Source: Cercis canadensis (lineage: Eukaryota > Streptophyta > Magnoliopsida > Fabales > Fabaceae). Taken from it: a DNA stretch of 64,000 nucleotides. A program made the position numbers and the translations under genes. This document shows, piece by piece, positions 57,401-64,000 of the stretch. The notes beneath the pieces are model-generated. The model saw nothing but the letters and a program-made list of their open reading frames with translations. It searched no databases and was not told where the DNA came from. The stretch is from NCBI GenBank assembly GCA_003255065.1, contig QAOA01008173.1, forward strand, positions 62,001 through 126,000. The letters run 5' to 3'. How positions within the stretch are numbered: position 1 is the stretch's first letter; every line of letters starts with the position of its first letter.

Positions 57401-60400
57401 TAACAAGTCAGTGAAAAGGAGTAGGAAGCCAATTTCAGATGGACAATGAAGAAAGAAGATAAAAAAAATAAGTACTCAATAATATTAGATATTCCAGGAA
57501 GAACAACTAATTGTAAGAAAACTAAATCGTATTAAGAAAAATAATAACATGTCCAACAATCATTTACCCGATAATAGAAGTAATCATACAATCGAAGAAT
57601 ATGATACTTGTCTGCAGGATCATGTTTGTTGACATACTTGAGAAGCTTGATCTCATCAAGGCTTTGGTCAAAAAAGTCCTTGTTGTTCTTTATAATTTTA
57701 ACACAAACATCCATGCCTGTATGCAGGTCATGAGCTTGTATAGCTTTGCTGAATGCAGCAGATCCCAGATATTCAGTCACATGATAGCGCCCAGCTATTA
57801 CAGAATTTAAAACAACATGGAAATTCTTGTCCTCCTCAAAGCCAGTTCTGAGCAATAAAACATGGGTTCAGATATACTACCAAGGTCAAAAGAAGGGAGA
57901 AATTAGAATAAACAATAACAAGAAATCTTTACTTACTTTGCAACATAACAAAGAATTATCACAAGTTCATCAAAGTCATTTGACATAGGGAAAAAAATAA
58001 ATTAACAAGTACTTAAAAAGGACAATATACTTCTCTGTACAACTCCACTACAGAAGGGAAATGACTCCGCCCATTTCAAAAAATTCCTTCAAAGAATGTC
58101 ATAACAGAGACATGTATGCTAAATTGGGTCAAGTACAGTAGCTTCTTCATTTCTGGAAATGTAATAAAGAACTTAAGGATTGAAGGATGATAAATACGAA
58201 GTGGGGAAAAAGTTTAGGAAATCACAAGAATAATCAACTAGTCCAGACCACAGGATTAGTCTCAATCACATAACTGAGCATATTATCAATTTAATAGAAG
58301 ACATGGCCAGGATTGCTACGTACACAAACATGTTCATAGTTTCAAAAATACAAAAAATGGTCCATATAAATATCTTATAGCTAATGAAAATTGTAAGCAT
58401 GTTTATTGGAAATTACATCTTGACCTGTAAATAATCATGATTAATAATCTATAGCTCAGATCAGCAAATAGGTTGAAACATGCCTGTTTTTCCTGTGCAC
58501 AATCTTCAGATTGAAGGTTTCAAATTCCTCTTCCTGGGCTTTTATTTGTCTTACTTGCTCTTGAACAGCAGCAGCCTCTTCATCTTCTAGGGATGCCCCT
58601 AGATCTTCCCTTGTAGCACCGGCCTTTTCATCCTCTTCTAGCTTGGCATGCTCTCTTTCATTATATCCATAATTTGAGACTGTTGTTGGAGAAGAGTTTG
58701 TGGATCTTACTGCATTAGCATTGTTTTCATCCCTAGAACTTTTAACAGGTGAAGAATCACTGCTCTTCCGCTTCCACGGAGGAAGCATATCATCAGTTCC
58801 CACAAACTCATTAAGACAGTCTTCAGTTTCATCAGCATTACAGTTCTTTGACCACAGGGACTTACTAGAGCCAGACTGAATCATCTGGCCATCTTTCACT
58901 GATTGAGGAAATGAGAAGCTCCCATCAGAATGAGTTTTCATCTGCAAGCATGCACCCCTATCACTCCCAATCACATATTTGTTGGACTCACGTGTACCAT
59001 CATTCTTCTTATTTTTGTTTGATTTGTTGTTAGACTCCTTATCCAAATCATGATGAGAGTGTCTAGAGCCACCAAGTCCAACATCATGATCACAGAAGTA
59101 TTCTAAATCCCCTTCACTACTACCACCAACCAAACTTTCACGCACTTCACTACCAATATCAGCAGCATCACTGTTGATCCCCACCCCAATTGACCTGACT
59201 GAACCATGCTGATCATCATCCATACAAATATCCTCAAGTCGTGATCTTCCACTGTCATTCAGAACTTTCCTATCTCCTAACATTATGAGATCATCTGACT
59301 GAGTGACAAAGCCCTGCCAGACAGGTTCTGCACGCATCAGATTCAATTCTTCTTCATCCATCAACTGTCCATCATATTGAGCCATTAAATCATTCTCATT
59401 AGTCCTTACATACATTTCAGTCACCGTTAGACCAATAGGATCATCTGAAGCAGTGACTGGTTCAACATTCTTTGCTTGAAGGTATTGTTCTCCAGAGAAG
59501 TAAGAATCCTCCTCGGCAAAAGATTGATCATCATCCTCATCTTTGGCTGGACCTCTGTCCTGAGGATCTGGCACACTTCCATGCCCAGTCCCCTTTTCGT
59601 TGTCACTTGGGTAATCAATTTCATGTGCCAAAAACCAGGCCTCATCCTCAATAGGTTGTCTCATGTACCCAACATCATCATCATCATCATATTCATCAGA
59701 GTCCCAATACTCATTTGGATAGTCAACAGATTCACTCAAACCATCACCAACTGTAGCAAAACCAGATACAAGATCAGATGCATCCTCTGCAATTCCTTGA
59801 CTCACAGATAGCCAACTACCCCCAGTAGCTCTCCTCATACCTGAAGTACATATGCACAATTTAAAGCTAGTCTTCAGCACAGGTATATGAACCAATAGAC
59901 TTACTATGCACGAGATACAAAAATCAGAAATAAAAACATCATAGCATTAAGATCAGTTATAAACAATTAAATCATTAACCAGAGACAGTTGACAAACCCA
60001 GAAAGTTGACCAGACTAAGAATTATTTGATGGAGGGCACAACCCATGGAAAAAAATTTCCTTTTAGGTTAACAATAGAACTTGTTCCCCCATGCTTCTAA
60101 AATGATCTGGTAAATATTCACATAATTATGTATTTCTTCCAGTAACCATCAAACAGTAAAATCGAACTCGTCAAATTTAGAACCAGACTTACGTTCACTT
60201 TTATTTTCCAGTGTCACTATTCTGAATCTGTTAGATTTTAAAGACATTGGTAGATACTTAAAAAATTGCAAAACTTGCACTGAGTCCAGCAAAAAGCTTT
60301 ATTTTTTTTTGAAAGAAAAAGAAATATTATCAAAGAAGAAGGGAAAAAGTACAAGAGATGACAAGAAATCCTCCAAAAGAAACCACAAAACCAAAAAAGA

Positions 60401-63400
60401 ACAAGAAACCACAGAACAGTCCAAACCCTTAAGATAAATCTGAATAGCTAGCCAACCTAAAACAAGACAAACACAACTACCCCTTAAACTATAACTAGCA
60501 AACTTCATCAAAATAACCTCTGCAGTAAAAGGAAGAATCGTTATATATGCTCAAAGTAACCTAACCTTTTCATCCAAAACAAAAGCCAACTTCAAAAATT
60601 GCATTAAAAACTATTTTTGCTTTCTATTTCCTTTACAACCCCATAATTTACCATGGTGGCTAATCTCTAGAGTTCCTTTTTCACCTTCTTCCTCCTAGAA
60701 TATTGTCATTGGAGAAAAATCCACCTTAACATCCTTACCCAATGGACTAACAAACTTTAACCCTGAATAATCAAGAAGCAATTGCCAGTCTCATCTTTCC
60801 ATTGCACTGCTAAGGGCAAAATGGATATAACTTCTTCCTCTACGATCCTTTCAAATTGATCAAATGATGTCAGAATTTCAGCAAGAAAGCATTATTCTTT
60901 AGATTCAAATGATCATATTTTTCGGAATCACCATGTCATATGCATATGTATTGAACTTTTCAGAACATTTCACAATCACAATCAAAGTTAAATTTCCACA
61001 ATATTATTAGCTACTCCTAAGTAGACTTATAAGAACTTCACATTGTCCCATCCTTGTTACTGTTGCCTCAACTCTATACCAACTGCATCCACTACACCGT
61101 ACTCTTATTACATAGCTACCAAATTATTCAGCTACTGTGAGCAAGAGGATTGCAGTCGCTTCACAACTTAAGCAATCCTTTCACTAGTCTAATGTGTTTT
61201 CTTTGACCCAAAACAATGATAAAAGGAGAAAATAACAAAGAAGAGGATATGATATCCTCCTATTTAATCAACAAAAAGAAAAGGGAACATCATAAATGTA
61301 TATCAAAACAAGGCAACCCTCCAATCTCTTTAAACTTCCATCAAAGAAACTTCCTTAGAAACCTCAGTTGAAGAGCACCTTTTAGATGCCTAAAGGAACA
61401 GATAGCAACCTGTAAAAAGTGCAGCAGCATAAACCAGTTCTTCAAGTAGCCATGCATCGCAAGTACAAATAATTACTAATTTTAAAACTTCTAAAGCGCA
61501 TCACAACCATATCAGGTGATTTATAAAGCTTTACGCAGTCTTTGACTCTACACAAACTATTTTTGTCAATGCCACCAGGAACCAAAAACAAACAAGCATT
61601 GGCCTCAAAGGGAACCTTGACTTTCATAGTCAATTGGCAATGGAGGACATTCTCCCTATTTGGAACCGAAAGGAATTGAGATGACAATTATACCAGTACT
61701 AAAAGCTTACACATTGAACATCATTGAATATCTCGAAATGTAAAAATTCAATACTCTAAGTGGCATAAATGTACTAGTATGACAAAATGTTGTATGTACA
61801 TGAGTTCATAACTTACAACAAGCCAAGCGAAGTACATCAGTACTAGAAAAATGAATGATATCACAGAACCAAAAAAAAGGACCAGTCAAAAGTGGGTCCC
61901 AAGCCCAGTAAAAGGTAGAGTTGCCACTGAGCACATAAAATAAACTATCACCAAGACTAAACAACTGCAATTTTTTTTGGATAAACTATCACACGTACTT
62001 TCTATAAAAGGATTTCCTTGAATACTATGCAGAGAGGTCGGAAAGCCATTTTATTATAATATTCTCATTCTTTTTTGCTGTATTTTCTTGCTTAAGGAGG
62101 ATATCTTGTCCTCTTCTTCCTTTATACAACTGCTAATTTAAGCCAAAAAAAAATGCTGATTGACATGCAAAGAACATGTGAGAGCATGTAATACCTTTCA
62201 ACAATATAAATATATAAGCTAACCTGCAGGGTTAATATCCTGTCCAATAGGCACATCCAGATATGACCCTATAAGTAAACTGCTGTCAGCACCAGTGAGT
62301 TTTGAAGCAGGGCCGTCACGCTCAAACTTCTCCTCCCAACTAACAGCCAAGGGCTTATCCTCTGACTTGAGCTTAACAGGAGGAAGCCTAGGAAATTCTT
62401 CCTTCTGATTCTCAGAAGCAAGTGGGAAACTTAAGCTGCTAATAGTTTTCTGTTCAGAACTACCTTGTGACTTTCCTAGGTAAAGACCTCTCCCCACTTC
62501 ATCCACTTGCTCTTTTATTGCTGCTCTAATATCACTTATTTCTGCCCTTCTTTTTTCCTCTTTTTTGTCAGAATAAGTTGCAGCATCATAACTTGTAGAT
62601 ACATCCCCCTTGGAAAATGGAAAAACGGTTTTGACAGGACAATCTTTCCAGAAGTTGGAAGATGTATTTGCATTCTCCTCACTTCTTGACCAGGGATTAT
62701 CAGCAAAGTTCTCTTTAAATGATGAACTATTAAATTTAAGCTGCCGATCAAGTTCCCTAGGTTCTTTGGTTTGCATACTGTCGTACTTTAGTTCCACAGA
62801 AGCTTTAATACTACTTCCAATCCACGAGGATCTTTTATCAGCAGGCACAGTATTCTCCTCTCCAGATTTTGCATTGGTGTTGGCCGCATCAAGAGCTTCA
62901 ATAGTTTGATATTTTGATTGCTCAAATACCGGGGCCTTCAAAGCATTATTCGCACTACTACCACCATCAATTGGGTAAGGCTCCACAGGACCATTGCTAG
63001 GATTGAACTTCCATGTGTATAAATCAAGCACACTGTCCTCTGAACTCTTAGAAAAAGCGAAGCCTTTGTCACTTGTGCCAACCACTTCATTAGATATATT
63101 CCGTTCCCCAATAGAAGAAGCATTTTTCCATTTGCACTCAGATGCATTTCTACCAGTCCCACACTCTATTTCTTTCACAATCAGTTCATTAGAAACTTCA
63201 ACACTATCATGAGAATCTGGCCCTTGCTTTTCTAGCACTGACTTCCCCTTATTTTCTGACGAATTATTTAAGGCCTTCTCTTCCAGAGTAAGTTTCTCAA
63301 GGAACCCATTTAAGTCAGGACGATTATTGAGCTCACTGCGCAAAGCTGCCTCAGCTCTCATGAACCGATTCCTCTTCAGAAAGTCCAAAATCACTTCAAC

Positions 63401-63418
63401 TGAGTTTGTGTCTGCCAT
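54475..63418 (-). CDS. DYRKP: Plant DYRK-type dual-specificity kinase with LisH-like N-terminus
   Basis: Seven exons on the minus strand (63418-62224, 59840-58484, 57847-57568, 56528-56421, 56338-56060, 55658-55515, 54663-54475) encode 1183 residues. Residues 6-38 ([20 protein letters not shown]) look like a LisH motif. About 830 residues of low-complexity acidic and Ser-rich linker follow. The kinase domain starts near residue 872, with Lys 901 in [14 protein letters not shown] near 1000-1007 (HCD instead of HRD) and IDLGSSC near 1021-1027 (DLG instead of DFG), both usual in this family. The activation segment is [13 protein letters not shown], where the first Tyr of the animal YxY is Cys. 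The protein ends [11 protein letters not shown]. It resembles Arabidopsis At1g73450/At1g73460. DYRKs autophosphorylate on Tyr and then phosphorylate Ser/Thr; substrates here are unknown. Intron 2 has a GC donor. A 5'-leader intron is possible (see the upstream region). Confidence 0.92.
60299..60545 (-). mobile_element. LINE-like 3' tail in DYRKP intron 1
   Basis: Minus strand ends GGAGGATTTCTTGTCATC, then a TTGTACTTTTTCCC phrase, a TCTTTGATAATATTTC stretch and a short poly(A). An open frame across it has no cellular counterpart. It matches the other intronic tails in pattern and orientation. Confidence 0.45.
61221..61345 (-). mobile_element. Second LINE-like tail in DYRKP intron 1
   Basis: Minus strand contains GGAGGGTTGCCTTGTTTTGA and TGTTCCCTTTTCTTTTTG, similar to the tails at 60299 and 45180. 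It is short and its ends are unclear. Confidence 0.35.
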
Positions 63419-64000
63419 TTTCGAGCTCTAGAGACCTAACTCAACCCAGGAAGAAGCATATCACAGACTTCAGAAAACCCGCACATCAGAGATAATTCCA
63501 AAATCCAAATAGAGATGAAAAAGACAGCTGATGGATTTAAGCAGATAAAAATATGAAATTTTGAAAATGTTAAGAGACTATGGCATTGCTTTGGTTCAAG
63601 AACGTGTAGGAGCATACCTGCTATTAGGCATAACCAAGAGGTGGCATTTTGTGTTCTTGCACCCTAATTAAACGGGAAATCAAAAATTTCAGAACCCACA
63701 AGTTTAAATGCTTGTTTCTTTTCGAACAAAGTTTCAGCGATCAAAGATAGCAAGTTTGTCGATTTTTTCTCATAAATGTCGAAACCTAGGTTCCAAAATC
63801 AGCCAAAAAGTGGTGCCGGCCTTGCTCTAACAGCGACAATCGCCCATTTTCAGAACCGATCCGGCACCAGCAGAAATTGTAACTCCCAAATCCACGGAAT
63901 GGGAATCCAAGCTGCACAGATTTTCTTCTCCTTAGCCTCTCACTAAACCCCAAAGTTTAGAAATTTTGAAGGTTTCTAAACTGGGATTTGCTTTCCACCA
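63419..64000 (-). promoter_or_regulatory. DYRKP: DYRKP leader and upstream region
   Basis: In gene sense, AATAGCAG followed by GTATGC at about 63617 is a good splice donor, and TTAG near 63437 could serve as the acceptor. A leader intron of about 180 bases is therefore possible. No other gene is seen to the end of the window. Confidence 0.35.

Noticed and set aside
58456..59895. Reading the second DYRKP exon through to its own stop as a separate 479-residue protein
   Set aside because: Splicing at the GC donor and at 59840 joins it in frame with the N-terminal and kinase exons, as in homologues.

Overview
This is a nuclear segment of a eudicot plant genome. It is AT-rich, its genes are split by many introns, and it carries plant-only families. 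A few N positions show that it comes from a draft assembly. I cannot name the species.

Layout. (1) 350-2080 (+): an intronless mitochondrial P-class PPR gene. (2) 4687-9875 (+): DPB2, the second subunit of DNA polymerase epsilon, in 13 exons. One of its introns is an AT-AC (U12-type) intron, and two E2F-type sites lie just upstream of the gene. (3) 16467-17694 (+): a three-exon R2R3-MYB gene of the MYB52/54 type. (4) 20235-20775 (-): a dead Werner-type 3'-5' exonuclease gene. (5) 22484-39591: five copies (A-E) of a secreted malectin-like plus leucine-rich-repeat protein without a kinase domain. B, C and D are intact. A (+) and E (-) are broken. (6) 41774-52307 (-): NRDE2 in ten exons. (7) 54475-63418 (-): a plant DYRK-type kinase with an N-terminal LisH-like motif and one GC-AG intron.

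The single-copy genes are housekeeping or regulatory: organelle RNA handling, S-phase replication, secondary-wall or stress transcription, nuclear RNA surveillance, and kinase signalling. The order PPR, MYB54-like, DYRKP matches what I remember of Arabidopsis At1g73400, At1g73410 and At1g73450/60. The NRDE2-DYRKP pair matches my memory of At3g17740/At3g17750. The malectin-LRR cluster looks like a local expansion inside this old block. Its intact members have a signal peptide, a malectin-like region, a GDPC motif, three LRRs each on its own exon, and a C-terminal hydrophobic tail that ends the protein, as in GPI-anchored proteins. All five copies share a W-box-bearing motif upstream. Copy D is a mosaic: its promoter to exon 2 is almost identical to B, while from intron 2 onward it is closer to C.

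The spacers hold microsatellites, one foldback element, LINE-like 3' tails inside introns, one short retroposon with a clear target-site duplication, and an interleaved inverted repeat. I saw no tRNA, rRNA or CRISPR feature.
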